Assembly: GCA_943787175.1 (NCBI GenBank) | Contig: CALSLK010000008.1 | Location: 1 to 64,000 of the forward strand | From: an uncultured Alphaproteobacteria bacterium | GTDB lineage: Bacteria > Pseudomonadota > Alphaproteobacteria > SP197 | Reading direction: 5' to 3' | Length of the DNA stretch: 64,000 nucleotides | Shown: piece after piece, positions 28,972-38,891 of the stretch | Numbering within the stretch: the stretch's first letter is position 1 | Layout: the number at the start of each line of letters is the position of its first letter | The notes under the pieces: model-generated | Told to the model about the DNA's origin: nothing | The model's input: the letters and a program-made list of their open reading frames with translations, nothing else | The model's database searches: none | Position numbers and translations under genes: made by a program

Positions 28972-29499
28972 ATGGCTGCACGTCGATCCGGCTGGCGTCT
29001 TGGTACGGTGGGTGAACTTGCGGTTGCGTGGCAGGTTGCCGAGCGGCTCGAGCGAGCGGCATCTCTTGGCCAGGCCTATGAAGACACCCTGGCAAGCTTG
29101 GTTGAAGCTGATGGCCGGGCGTCAGTTCAGGCAGGCAAGGCCTGGCCTGGCGATCAACGCATTGTTCTGCATCAGGAACTCCTGAAAGAAGGCCGGGAGG
29201 AAGACCGCAACGCGACCTTCCTGCACGAATGTGCACATATTCTGGCGGACAGGCACTACGGTAAACCCTGCCGTCACGGGCCACTTTGGCGTGCAACGAT
29301 CGTCATGTTGGGTGAACTACCTGCGACCCATCATGAAATTCCCTATCTCTCGCGCCAGACCCATGCGTCCTACATCTGGACATGCAAAGCCTGCGGTGAG
29401 ACCTATCCGTTCATACGCAAGCCGCGTAGGCGCATTCGTGACTGTTATTGCCGACATTGCGGGCCGGTGAACGGTGTGCTGACCCAGACCATGCGGTGA
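28972..29499 (+). CDS. SprT-like zinc metallopeptidase domain protein
   Basis: FLHECAHILADRHYGKPCRHGPLWRATI (HExxH-type HECAH) and C-terminal zinc ribbon CKACGE...CYCRHCG. Confidence 0.75.
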   Translation: MAARRSGWRLGTVGELAVAWQVAERLERAASLGQAYEDTLASLVEADGRASVQAGKAWPGDQRIVLHQELLKEGREEDRNATFLHECAHILADRHYGKPCRHGPLWRATIVMLGELPATHHEIPYLSRQTHASYIWTCKACGETYPFIRKPRRRIRDCYCRHCGPVNGVLTQTMR

Positions 29500-29505
29500 T
29501 GTTGG

Positions 29506-30420
29506 TCAGGCGTCGTTTGCACCCATGCGCAGGGGCATCTGCGAGACTGTCGTTACCGACACATCGACCGTCATGCCCATGTAGTTGGCAGGGTCGCCCG
29601 CGAAGGTTCCGCGCAGGGGAACGGCCTGCTCGGGAAGGCGCGCCACACCGACACGGAACAGGTTCTTGCCGCCGATAATGCCATTGGTCGGGTCGAACTC
29701 AACCCATCCAGCGCCAGGCAGATAGACCTGTGCCCAAGCGTGCGTTGTTCCTGCACCGCGCACCTCGACACCGGTGATGCCGTCAAGGGCGGGGTCGTAG
29801 AGGTAGCCCGTGACAAAACGGGAAGCCAGGCCCAGGCTTCGTGCAGCTTCCATGAAGAAGACCGCATAGTCCCTGCAACTACCCGTGCCAAGTTCCATGG
29901 TCTCCATCGGTGTTTGAACACCAGGTTCGTCACGCGCCTGATAGCGAAAATCGGTAAAGATCGCTTCGGTCATTGCACCCAGAACGTCCGCCGTGCGGCT
30001 CTTGCCGCGCTCACTCAGAAACCGTCTTGCCCAGGCTTCGATTTCGCCGTTGGTGTCGGGATAATGACGCTCGATCATGCGTGCCAAGTCGGGCTGTTCG
30101 CCGATCGGATAAACGAAGGGAAGGGACTCTGCCGTCTCTTCGATGGGATAGGTGTCGGCCTCGGCACCGTAATGCTCGATCTCTATGTTGCTTTCGAACC
30201 GAAGTGATTGCGACGGCTCCTTGAACTTGGCGATCGTGATCGAGTTGCCGTAGACGTCGTGATACCAGCTCAGATCCGCCGCGGGCTCTACGTTCATTGA
30301 GACGGCCTTGATCCTGAGGTCATGGCTGTCACGTGGCCGAAACAACCAATAGTGCGGACCGAACGTCATCGGCCGACTATAGGAATAGGTCGTGGTGTGA
30401 TGAATCCGCAGTCGTTGCAT
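29506..30420 (-). CDS. Transglutaminase-like family protein
   Basis: MQRLRIHHTTTYSYSRPMTFGPHYWLFRPRDSHDLRI; GTGSCRDYAVFFMEAARSLGLASRFVTGYL; THAWAQVYLPGAGWVEFDPTNG. Confidence 0.9.
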   Translation of the reverse strand: MQRLRIHHTTTYSYSRPMTFGPHYWLFRPRDSHDLRIKAVSMNVEPAADLSWYHDVYGNSITIAKFKEPSQSLRFESNIEIEHYGAEADTYPIEETAESLPFVYPIGEQPDLARMIERHYPDTNGEIEAWARRFLSERGKSRTADVLGAMTEAIFTDFRYQARDEPGVQTPMETMELGTGSCRDYAVFFMEAARSLGLASRFVTGYLYDPALDGITGVEVRGAGTTHAWAQVYLPGAGWVEFDPTNGIIGGKNLFRVGVARLPEQAVPLRGTFAGDPANYMGMTVDVSVTTVSQMPLRMGANDA

Positions 30421-30490
30421 CGGGTCAAACAATCTGAAATGTGACGTTGTGCTGCGATCCGATCGCCAGCCTGGCCGATAGTCTACGACA

Positions 30491-30617
30491 TTACTGGAAG
30501 AATGATGCCGATATTCGATGGGCGAGATCGTCCAGGCGAATCTGGATGCGATCAATATAAGCATTCAGGTCAGTTTGTAGATTTGGCCCATAAGGTCGTG
30601 CCTGAAGTTCTTCTAGT
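30491..30617 (-). pseudogene. Alpha-E (DUF403) protein C-terminal remnant truncated by IS copy 1
   Basis: LEELQARPYGPNLQTDLNAYIDRIQIRLDDLAHRISASFFQ* abutting the IS end at 30618; alpha-E genes commonly precede this transglutaminase type. Confidence 0.65.
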
Positions 30618-30690
30618 TGTCCGTCGTCAGAACATTTGGGACGCGTGAGCTCGTTTTCTAATTGAGTATCTGGCTCATCTTGATTTGATG

Positions 30691-31665
30691 TTAAGCCGCT
30701 TGTTGTTGATGGTTCAAGCGGCGGGTTTGGATGGTGAGTTTTTTGATCTTTTCCCTCTTTTCGATGATGGCTGTGTGGCGCCCGAAGTAAGCATCCGATG
30801 GTGTGACGTTGCCAATGCTCTCGTGGTAGCGATGGTTGTTGTAATAATCCACGAAGGTGCCGATCTGGTTTTCGAGATCGCCCTGCAGATAGTAGTTTTC
30901 CAGCAAGATCCGGTTCTTGAGCGTCTGATGCCAACGCTCGATCTTACCCTGGGTCTGCGGGTGATAGGGTGCACCGCGAACGTGCTCCATACCCTGGCCT
31001 TCAAGCCATTCGGCCAGATCGCCGGATATATAGGACGAACCATTATCGCTGAGCAGCCGGGGTTTATGGATGACCTCGGCCTGGTCGCAGCCTGATGCTT
31101 CCAACGCGAGTTCCAGTGTCTGGGTCACATCGCCCGCCTTCATGGTGGTGCACAGCTTCCAGGCGATGATGTAGCGCGAGTAGTCGTCGAGAATGGTCGA
31201 CAGATAGAACCATCCCCATCCGATGACCTTGAAGTAGGTGAAGTCGGTCTGCCAGAGCTGGTTCGGAGCTGAGGTCTTGTCCTTGAACTCATTCGCTGCC
31301 TTGATGACGATGAAGGCCGGGCTGGTGATCAGGTCGTGGGCCTTGAGCAGCCGGTAGACAGACGCTTCTGAGACAAAATAGCGTCTCGTGTCAGTGAACC
31401 TCACGGCCAGTTCCCTGGACGATAGTTCCGGCTCATCCAGGGCCATCTCCACGATCTGCTGGCGCACATCGTCGGGGATGCGGTTCCACACCCGACCGGG
31501 GCCACTGGTGCGGTCATCAAGGCCGCCTCCACCTCGATACCGGTCGTACCACCGGTAAAACGTCGTGCTCGGGATGCCCAGCTTATCCAACGTCCGCCGG
31601 ACCGGTAGATGAGAGCCTTCGACCAGCCTGATGATTTCCAGTTTCTCAGATGCGGGATATCTCAT
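30691..31665 (-). CDS. IS3-family transposase OrfB (DDE integrase core)
   Basis: WQTDFTYFK, SDNGSSYI(x)...GKIERWHQ with D(35)E spacing. Confidence 0.95.
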   Translation of the reverse strand: MRYPASEKLEIIRLVEGSHLPVRRTLDKLGIPSTTFYRWYDRYRGGGGLDDRTSGPGRVWNRIPDDVRQQIVEMALDEPELSSRELAVRFTDTRRYFVSEASVYRLLKAHDLITSPAFIVIKAANEFKDKTSAPNQLWQTDFTYFKVIGWGWFYLSTILDDYSRYIIAWKLCTTMKAGDVTQTLELALEASGCDQAEVIHKPRLLSDNGSSYISGDLAEWLEGQGMEHVRGAPYHPQTQGKIERWHQTLKNRILLENYYLQGDLENQIGTFVDYYNNHRYHESIGNVTPSDAYFGRHTAIIEKREKIKKLTIQTRRLNHQQQAA

Positions 31666-32036
31666 TCCTCGTCTCCCCCATCCCCGATCATGCTTTTTTT
31701 GAGTAACCGGTTCTCCAGTATCTGTTCGGCCAGCGCCTCCTTGAGATCGCGGGCTTCGACACGCAGTGTCTTAACCTCGGGACTGCTGGCCTGACGCGCC
31801 GTGTCGCCGGCAAGGCGCTTCTTGCCAGCCTCCAGGAACTCCTTGGACCAACTGTAATAAAGACCCTCGGCGATGCCTTCATGGCGACATAAAGCCGCGA
31901 TGCTCTCCTCGCCGCGCAGGCCCGATAACACAATCCGGATCTTCTCCTCAGCCGAATAACGCTTGCGCGTCTTGCGCCGAATGTCGCGGATGGCCTGTTC
32001 TGCCGGGTCGCTCTTGCTCATGGTTTTCTGCCTCAT
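31662..32036 (-). CDS. IS3-family transposase OrfA (HTH)
   Basis: RYSAEEKIRIVLSGLRGEESIAALCRHEGIAEGLYYSWSKEFLEAGKKRL. Confidence 0.95.
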   Translation of the reverse strand: MRQKTMSKSDPAEQAIRDIRRKTRKRYSAEEKIRIVLSGLRGEESIAALCRHEGIAEGLYYSWSKEFLEAGKKRLAGDTARQASSPEVKTLRVEARDLKEALAEQILENRLLKKSMIGDGGDEE

Positions 32037-32122
32037 CTTCGTTCCCTACGGTCACTACGATGAGCCAGAAAACTCCCTTATGAAAACCACTCAATCTGTC
32101 CCAAAGGCGCTGACGGCAGACA

Positions 32123-33635
32123 CTCAAGACCCCGAACCTTGATGGCCTTGCTGCGCGGGGAACGCGTTTTAGCCGGGCGTTCGTGCAGTCGCCGGTCTGT
32201 GGTGGTTCGCGCATGTCGACCTATACCGGACGCTATGCTTTCAGCCACGGGGCCTTTGGCAACAACTATGCGCTTGCGGGTGGACGAACCAACCATGGGC
32301 GCGGTGCTGCAGCCTCTGGGCTATCGCACCGCACTGGTCGGCAAGACCCACATGACCTATGACCGAAATGCCTTCACGCGTCTGGGGCTTGATCCCGAAA
32401 GCGGCCCTGGCGCATTGGTTGCCCAATGTGGCTTTGAGCCGTTCGAGCGTGATGACGGGCTTTATCCCGCAACTCTGTTCGATCCTGACCTGGCCTATAA
32501 CCGGTATCTCTGGGATCAGGGCTATGAGGCCGAACACCCCTGGGCCGACATCGCCAATGCTGCGCTGGGTCCGGACGGCGAGGGTGCTGTCGGGCTGGCA
32601 TGATGCGCCATGCCCATCTGCCCGCGCGCGTCGCGCCCTGAGCACAGCGAGACCGCCTACATGACCGACCGCGCCATGGCGTTCATCGAGGAGGCCGACG
32701 GGCGGTAACCATGGTGCCTGCATCTCTCCTACATCAAGCCCCATCTGGGCCCTACATCGCTCCGGCCCCCTGGCATGACCTCTACCGCGACATGGACGTG
32801 CCCGGAGCCAATCGGGCCGAGGCCGAGCGCTGCCGACCCCAACCCCGATCCACGCGGCCTTCATGGATCATGCCGAGAGCAGGGCGTTTTCGCGCGACGA
32901 GACCCGCAACAATGTCATCCCGACCTATCTGGGGCTGATCGCCGAGATCGACCACCATGTCGGCCGCTTGATGGCGTTCCTCGAAGAGCAGGGGACTGGC
33001 CGACAACACGGTGGTCGTCTTCACATCCGACCACGGGGGATTATCTGGGCGATCACTGGCTGGGCGAGAAAGGACCTCTATCACGAGGAAATCGTGAAGG
33101 TGCCGCTCATCATCGCCGACCCGCGCCCTGCGCGCCGACGGCGTCCCCGGGGCAGGGTGGTGCATGCCTTCGCCGAAGCCATCGACCTTGCGCCGACCTT
33201 CGTGGAGATTGGCCGGGGGCGAGCCCGAGAGGCCACAGGCTGGAAGGGCGCTCCCTGACCGGCCTGCTCGCGGGGGATGCCGGGCAGCCATGGCGCGATT
33301 GTGTCTTCTCCGATGGCTGCTTCGGTAAGAAACCGGCCCGTGTGGCACTGGGGCTTGATCCCACACAGACCCGCAGTTTCATGGCCCGAACCGACCGCTG
33401 GAAGTACATGCATTTCATGGCCGGTCCGCCGATGCTGTTCGACCTTCAGGATGACCCCTTGGAACGTCATGATCTGGGCCGTGACCCTGGCTACGCGGAC
33501 ATACGTGCCGAGATGAAGGGCCGCCTGTTCGACTGGATGATGACCCGACGCTTGCGCCCCGCCACAAGCGACGCCGCCATCGAACGACAGACTGCGCCGC
33601 CTGTGCCCAAGAACTGGCTGATCGGCGTTTGGTGA
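32123..33635 (+). pseudogene. Sulfatase remnant, 5'-truncated by IS copy 1 and multiply frameshifted
   Basis: Directly after the IS end: LKTPNLDGLAARGTRFSRAFVQSPVCGGSRMSTYTGRYAFSHGAFGNNYAL, then frame changes through LRVDEPTMGAVLQPLGYRTALVGKTHM ... EIDHHVGRLMAFLEEQG ... DRWKYMHFMAGPPMLFDLQDDPLERHDLG. Confidence 0.88.
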
Positions 33636-33759
33636 CCCTGCTTCGACATTGCTTCCCCTGATGATCTTGTGAGTTCGCCCGGCGCGCGATGTTCTCTTGC
33701 AGGCGATTTACTTTATCGTTAAACAAGGATTTCGAAATAACGATACATGGGGCATTGTG

Positions 33760-34347
33760 ATGTCGGATTTCTGTTGGATCGAAACCGTTGATCGGGACGG
33801 CGCAAACGATGAGTTAAGCGCTGCCTTTGACGAGGTCTGTCGGACCGACCGCAGTGTACACAACATGTATCAGGCCTTCGCGACGCGCCCGGACCTGCTG
33901 ATCCTGGCCGACCGGTTCTATCGCGAGATGCTGCACAATCCTCGCCGGACGCTGGAAGACTGGCTGCAGGAACTGGTGGCAACCCACGTGGCGATCCTGT
34001 GTGGCTGCAAGTATGCCCGCGACAATCACGGAACGAACTTTGTCGCGCTGCTGGGTGATGAGAAACATGGCTGGGCGATTCTGGCGGCATTGGAAGCTGG
34101 TGAAGAGCCAAAAGGCATTGATGCCCGTGTTACCGCGATCATCGCCTACACCGAAAAACTCACGCTCACGCCGGCCGCTATGGAAGAGGGCGACGTCGAA
34201 GCCATGCGTGCCGTTGGACTGAACGATGCTCAGATTTTCGAAGTCAATCAGATCGCCGCAAACTTCGCCTATTGGGCGCGCATGCTGAACGGGCTTGGCG
34301 TGCGTGCAACGGGTGAGGGGGTCGGCATGTACGGAGACAAGCCATGA
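33760..34347 (+). CDS. Carboxymuconolactone decarboxylase/AhpD-like family protein
   Basis: RPDLLILADRFYREMLHNPRRTLEDWLQELVATHVAILCGCKYARDNHGTNF. Confidence 0.75.
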   Translation: MSDFCWIETVDRDGANDELSAAFDEVCRTDRSVHNMYQAFATRPDLLILADRFYREMLHNPRRTLEDWLQELVATHVAILCGCKYARDNHGTNFVALLGDEKHGWAILAALEAGEEPKGIDARVTAIIAYTEKLTLTPAAMEEGDVEAMRAVGLNDAQIFEVNQIAANFAYWARMLNGLGVRATGEGVGMYGDKP

Positions 34348-35795
34348 GTGAGCAATCCAGTCGCCGCGGAAAACGCCGGGGCGGGCGCAATACCGCGCTT
34401 GACCGTCAGGCGCAGCCGGCCCAGGACCTGCGACGCCAGCAGAACCTGCGCCTTCCCGTTATCAGCCACGACGACGCCATGGCCATCCATAATGGAGCCC
34501 TGCGCATTCTTGAGGAAATCGGTGTCCAGATTGATGACGAGGCGACGCGCAAGGACCTGCTGGAAAACCATGGCTGCCGCCAGGATGAAGATGGCTATGT
34601 CCGCATCCCTGCTTCACGCGTGGACCACGCATTGTCGAGCGTGCCTGACAAGGTTGAGCTCTTTGATCGGAACGGGCAGCGGGTTGTCGACACCACGTCA
34701 GAGCGGCCCGCCTATTGCGCGGGGCACAACTGCGTCAACATTCTGGATCATCGCACCGGCGATCTGCGTCCCGGTGTCCTGCAGGACCTAGCCAATACGG
34801 CAAAGACCTGTGAGGCGCTGCCCCATATCGATGTTGCCTGCTCCCTGGGCTATCCGACCGATGTTCCACCAGAGGAAGAAGCCAGGCGATCCGTCAACAC
34901 CATGATGGACAACACGGTCAAGCCAATCGCCTTTACCGCCCATGACGAAATCAAGGCCGAAGCGATCTGGGATTCCATGGCTGAACGCCTGGGTGGCTGG
35001 CAGGCGCTGGGTGACAAGCCCTGTGGCCTTGACCTCACAGGTCCGGTCTCGCCCCTGAAGTTGGGTGACGAGCTTTGTCGACGCTTGCAGCTTGGTGCCC
35101 GCAACAACCTGCCGGTCGTGTGTTATCCCGCAATTTTCCCCGGCATGGCCGGGCCGATCACCATGGCAGGCGTGCTGGCGCAATCTGCCGCCGAAACCCT
35201 GGCTGGGGTCGTGGTGCATCAGATTGCGGCGCCGGGTGCTCCGGTTCTGGCGGGCTCGTCGGTCCTGCCCATGGATATGAAGTCAGCCACCATCGCCTAT
35301 GGTGGGCCTGAATACATGCTGGGTAACCTGGGCGGCACTGACTACTACAACGCCATCGGCCTGCCGAGCTGGATTGGTGCGGGCTGTTCCGACTCCCATT
35401 GTGTTGATGCGCAGGCCGCCGCGGAAGTCGGTGCCAATCTGGCGCTGGCCAGCCTTGCCGGAACGGCCTTCATTCACAATCTGGGTTTCCTGTCTTCTGG
35501 TCGCACCGGTTCGCTGGAAATGCTCGTCCTGTGTGACGAACTGATCGGTTGGTCCGCCCGGTTCGCACAGGGCATTGAAGTCACCGAGGAGACCATCGGG
35601 GTTGAGGTCGTCAAACGTGCCGCCAAGGACAACTCCTACCTGACCGACAATCACACGACAGAACGTTACCTGACCGAAAGTTGGTATCCGCCACTGTCCG
35701 AGCGCTCTGATGCCATGTTCTGGAAGGAGGATGGCAGCGTCACAATGCAGGACAAGATCAGGACGCGTCTGGCTGAAATTCTCGACGCCGCCTGA
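34344..35795 (+). CDS. Trimethylamine methyltransferase (MttB) superfamily protein, non-pyrrolysine type
   Basis: 483 aa; HNGALRILEEIGVQIDDEATRKDLLENHGC, LDHRTGDLRPGVLQDLANTAKTCEALPHID, PAIFPGMAGPITMAGVLAQSAAETLAGVVVHQIAAPGAPVLAGSS; no in-frame amber. Confidence 0.85.
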   Translation: MSEQSSRRGKRRGGRNTALDRQAQPAQDLRRQQNLRLPVISHDDAMAIHNGALRILEEIGVQIDDEATRKDLLENHGCRQDEDGYVRIPASRVDHALSSVPDKVELFDRNGQRVVDTTSERPAYCAGHNCVNILDHRTGDLRPGVLQDLANTAKTCEALPHIDVACSLGYPTDVPPEEEARRSVNTMMDNTVKPIAFTAHDEIKAEAIWDSMAERLGGWQALGDKPCGLDLTGPVSPLKLGDELCRRLQLGARNNLPVVCYPAIFPGMAGPITMAGVLAQSAAETLAGVVVHQIAAPGAPVLAGSSVLPMDMKSATIAYGGPEYMLGNLGGTDYYNAIGLPSWIGAGCSDSHCVDAQAAAEVGANLALASLAGTAFIHNLGFLSSGRTGSLEMLVLCDELIGWSARFAQGIEVTEETIGVEVVKRAAKDNSYLTDNHTTERYLTESWYPPLSERSDAMFWKEDGSVTMQDKIRTRLAEILDAA

Positions 35796-35806
35796 AGGTA
35801 TCAGGC

Positions 35807-36835
35807 ATGAGCCAGAACAAGATCACACTGGCCGATGTGGCACGCCGCGCAGGTGTGTCGGCCATGAGTGTTTCGAACTTCGTCAACGGTCGTCATGGCG
35901 CCATGACCGAGACGACGCGTGATCGCATCGCTGATGCCGTCAGTGCACTCAACTACCGCCCGCACAGCGCGGCACGCAGTATCCGCAGCGCGCGCACGTG
36001 GTCCGTCGGCCTGATCGTGGTTGATGAATCACCGACCTATTTGTCGGATGGCTACACGACGCAGGTGGTTTCCGGCCTGGGCGATATGCTCAACGCACGT
36101 GGATACACCTTGCAGTTGGAAGGATTGCCTGGCGGAAGACTGACGCAGTCACGCCTGATCCGTCATCGCCAGACCGATGGTCTTTGTGTCCTGCCATCGG
36201 GCGACCAGGCTGCGCGCAAGCGCATCATCGCAACGGTTGCGGCAACGGGCCAACCCGTTGTCCTGCTGCTGGAAACACTCCCTCGCAACATCGCAGATGG
36301 CTGTGCGGTGTTGCAGAGTGACCGTAAGGGCGCACGGGAACTGGCAATGCATCTGCTGGCTGCTGGCGCGCAACGGATTCTTTGCCTGAAGCAGACATTC
36401 AATCAATGGCAAGCGGTTTCCGAACGTCAGGCGGGGATCACGGATGCCGTAGAGGCGAGCGGAAAGGGCGCGCATCTGGACGTTCTTGGCTGTGGTGAAG
36501 GTGGTTTCGAAGACGTCGCGAATGCCTTGTCAGCGTATCTGGAAACCGCGCCGATGCCTGATGCCATCATGGCATCGAACGACCAGATCGGCATTGCCGT
36601 TCTCAAGGAGCTGAAGTCACGCGGGGTCAATGTGCCGGGTGAGGTCAAGGTGACCGGCTTCAATGCCTTTGATTTCTGGAAGTATTCTGACCCGGTGCTG
36701 ACGACAGTGCGTTCACCTGGTTTCGAACTGGGTCAGGAAGCTGGGCGAGCGATGATTGAACGCCTTGAAACCGGTGTGTTTAACCGGCGCAGGGCCGTCC
36801 TGGAGACGACCCTGCAGCCTGGCGAGACAGTCTGA
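35807..36835 (+). CDS. LacI family transcriptional regulator
   Basis: ITLADVARRAGVSAMSVSNFVNGRHGAMTETTRDRIADAVSALNYRPHSAARSIRS. Confidence 0.93.
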   Translation: MSQNKITLADVARRAGVSAMSVSNFVNGRHGAMTETTRDRIADAVSALNYRPHSAARSIRSARTWSVGLIVVDESPTYLSDGYTTQVVSGLGDMLNARGYTLQLEGLPGGRLTQSRLIRHRQTDGLCVLPSGDQAARKRIIATVAATGQPVVLLLETLPRNIADGCAVLQSDRKGARELAMHLLAAGAQRILCLKQTFNQWQAVSERQAGITDAVEASGKGAHLDVLGCGEGGFEDVANALSAYLETAPMPDAIMASNDQIGIAVLKELKSRGVNVPGEVKVTGFNAFDFWKYSDPVLTTVRSPGFELGQEAGRAMIERLETGVFNRRRAVLETTLQPGETV

Positions 36836-36876
36836 ATGAAACATTGGGTGTGCCGGTTTGGCACATCATTAAGCAA

Positions 36877-37020
36877 TCAGATGATGCCTTCAATCAGCAT
36901 CAGCGGAATGGCGGTGCCAACAGCAAGAACCGCCAGGGCAAAGACGGCAACCCGGATACGGGTGCGGTTAAGCTGGGCCTTGGGATCGGCGTTTCTGTTC
37001 ATCATGATCTTCGTTTCCAT
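36877..37020 (-). CDS. Small membrane protein (47 aa)
   Basis: METKIMMNRNADPKAQLNRTRIRVAVFALAVLAVGTAIPLMLIEGII*. Confidence 0.4.
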   Translation of the reverse strand: METKIMMNRNADPKAQLNRTRIRVAVFALAVLAVGTAIPLMLIEGII

Positions 37021-37120
37021 CGTCGCTACGGGCCTTTGGCCCCTGGTTGAACGGTGCTGCGTTGCTCGCTAGTACGCAGGTTCCGTGCCAGACTGATTTG
37101 AGCTGTTGATAGAGAAACGA

Positions 37121-37511
37121 ATGCGTATCCAAAACATTCCCTACATCGCCGCAATGTTGGTTTTCTGCTTGTTAGGAAACAGGGCCGTGGCTGACGATCA
37201 CATGGTCGCCGTGACCTTGCCCGAGCTTTCCGAACTGGCTCAGCAGGGTCAGTCTGTGTTTGGGGCAAATTGCGCAATCTGCCATGGCGAGAACGGCAGC
37301 GGGCAGCGACAAAGGTCCGCCATTGATCCACGTGATCTACGAACCTTCGCACCACGCTGATATGGCGTTTGTCATGGCCATGCGTAACGGCGTGCGTGCC
37401 CATCATTGGCCGTTTGGCGACATGGCTCCGGTCGAAGGACTCTCCCTGGCCGATATGGAAGCGATCATCGCCTTCGTGCGCGAGGTTCAGGTTGCTAACG
37501 GGATCGACTGA
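37121..37511 (+). pseudogene. c-type cytochrome, frameshifted just after the heme motif
   Basis: MRIQNIPYIAAMLVFCLLGNRAVADDHM...FGANCAICHGENGSG then a +1 frame change (extra G in GGG near 37302) to DKGPPLIHVIYEPSHHADMAFVMAMRNGVRAHHWPFGDMAPVEGLSLADMEAIIAFVREVQ. Confidence 0.8.
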
Positions 37512-37523
37512 TCCTGGACCGCC

Positions 37524-38887
37524 TCAAGGCCACGCCGGCGGTGAGGAGCGCAAGGGTCCGGAAGGCAGGGCCCAATGTGCCGGGCTGCCGGTAATCGATA
37601 CTGGAAAACGAAGACGCTGTGCGGGGCCCCATCCGGTTTGCTCGATCGCGGGCGCAAGGTCGCCTGGGGGTTTCAGGAGGCATTGCGGTGATGTCGCCGG
37701 TGTCCCGGTGGCTCACAAGCAGATGTGCTGTGCGCGCCAGAGAGAGCTTTGCAGTCATCGTGCTGCCCACCAGAAGGCGGCCCGTTAAACCGGTGATGGC
37801 TGCTGCAGCCATCAGGTAGCCTGTTGCATGGTCGAGGGCCTGGACGGGCAGGGGCGTGGGTTTGTCCTTGCCGGACCAGATCATGCCCTGGTGCGCGATG
37901 CCGCTGCTCATCTGCACAAGACTGTCGAAGCCACGTCGGTCCTTCCATGGGCCGGTCCAGCCATAGGCGTTGAGCGAGACGTCAATCAGATTCGGGTTGA
38001 TCCTTCGGCGGGCTTCTTCGTCATAGCCCAGACCATCAAGGGCGCCGGCCCGGTATCCGTGCAGCACAATATCTGCCTCGCCAAGAAGTCGCTCAAAGGT
38101 CTCACGGTCGCCTTGCTGAGTCAGATCCAGCCCGGCACACCGCTTTCCAAGCGTGACCTCAGGCACCACGCCCGGCTCTTCCCAATCGGGCGGATCAATC
38201 CGCAGGACTTGCGCTCCATAGGCGGCAAGGAAGCGGCCTGCGATGGGGGCCGGCAAGAACGCGGGTCAGGTCGAGGACACGGAAGCCAGACAGCGGGCGC
38301 TTTGCATCGTAAGGCCAGGCAGGAATGTTCCCGGGATGCTGGAACGTCTTGTGGATCAGCGATTCAGCGGCCACGGCCGTGCCTTGGGGATGGGCGGCCC
38401 AGGCATCGAGGGAACGCATGGCTGCAGCACAGCCACCTTGCTCGACGACATCGGCTTCAAGGTTGTCGATAGAGCGGCTGGCAACTGCCTTTGCGACTGC
38501 TTCACGATCCGATGGGCATCCCAGAACCTTGAGCGCAGCGTCTCTGTGGTGTGGCGCATTCGTGTGCAGACGTATCCAGCCATCACTACCCTCATAATCT
38601 CCCGCAATCGGGTCCATGGCTGGTGGAACTTCCCATCCTACCGGGCGCAGCGACCATGCAAACCACATGGACGCCAGGCGGCGGTCGACGTGGGAAGCCG
38701 GCTGCGCTCTGGACCGGTTGTCGCCATGGATCAAACCGGCAAGGCACGCACCTGCAATCCCCATGGATGCAGTCGCCAGTTCGGTCACCGGAAAGGCAGA
38801 TGGAAGTGACCCGGCCCCGGAGACGTCGAGTTCGGCATGGTCGCCGACCAAGGCAGTGCGCATTTCGTCATACATAGCCTGGGGCAT
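37524..38887 (-). pseudogene. CaiB/BaiF CoA-transferase family, at least two frameshifts
   Basis: GFRVLDLTRVLAGP | IAGRFLAAYGAQVLRIDPPDWEEPGVVPEVTLGKRCAGLDL, broken at the 5-C run (38245-38249, + strand GGGGG); C-terminal PAIEQTGWGPAQRLRFPVSITGSPAHWALPSGPLRSSPPAWP* in another frame. Confidence 0.82.
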
Positions 38888-38891
38888 GGGA

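Larger units (their letters stand above)
30618..32122 (-). mobile_element. IS3-family insertion sequence, copy 1 (1505 bp)
   Basis: Imperfect terminal repeats TGTCYGYCGTCAGNNCNTTTGGGAC (20/25 match); orfA/orfB; same length and identical predicted proteins to copy 2; no TSD visible. Confidence 0.93.

Noticed and set aside
34344-35795. Pyrrolysine-type MttB
   Set aside because: The 483-aa ORF is open throughout with no in-frame TAG, and no pyl genes are visible.
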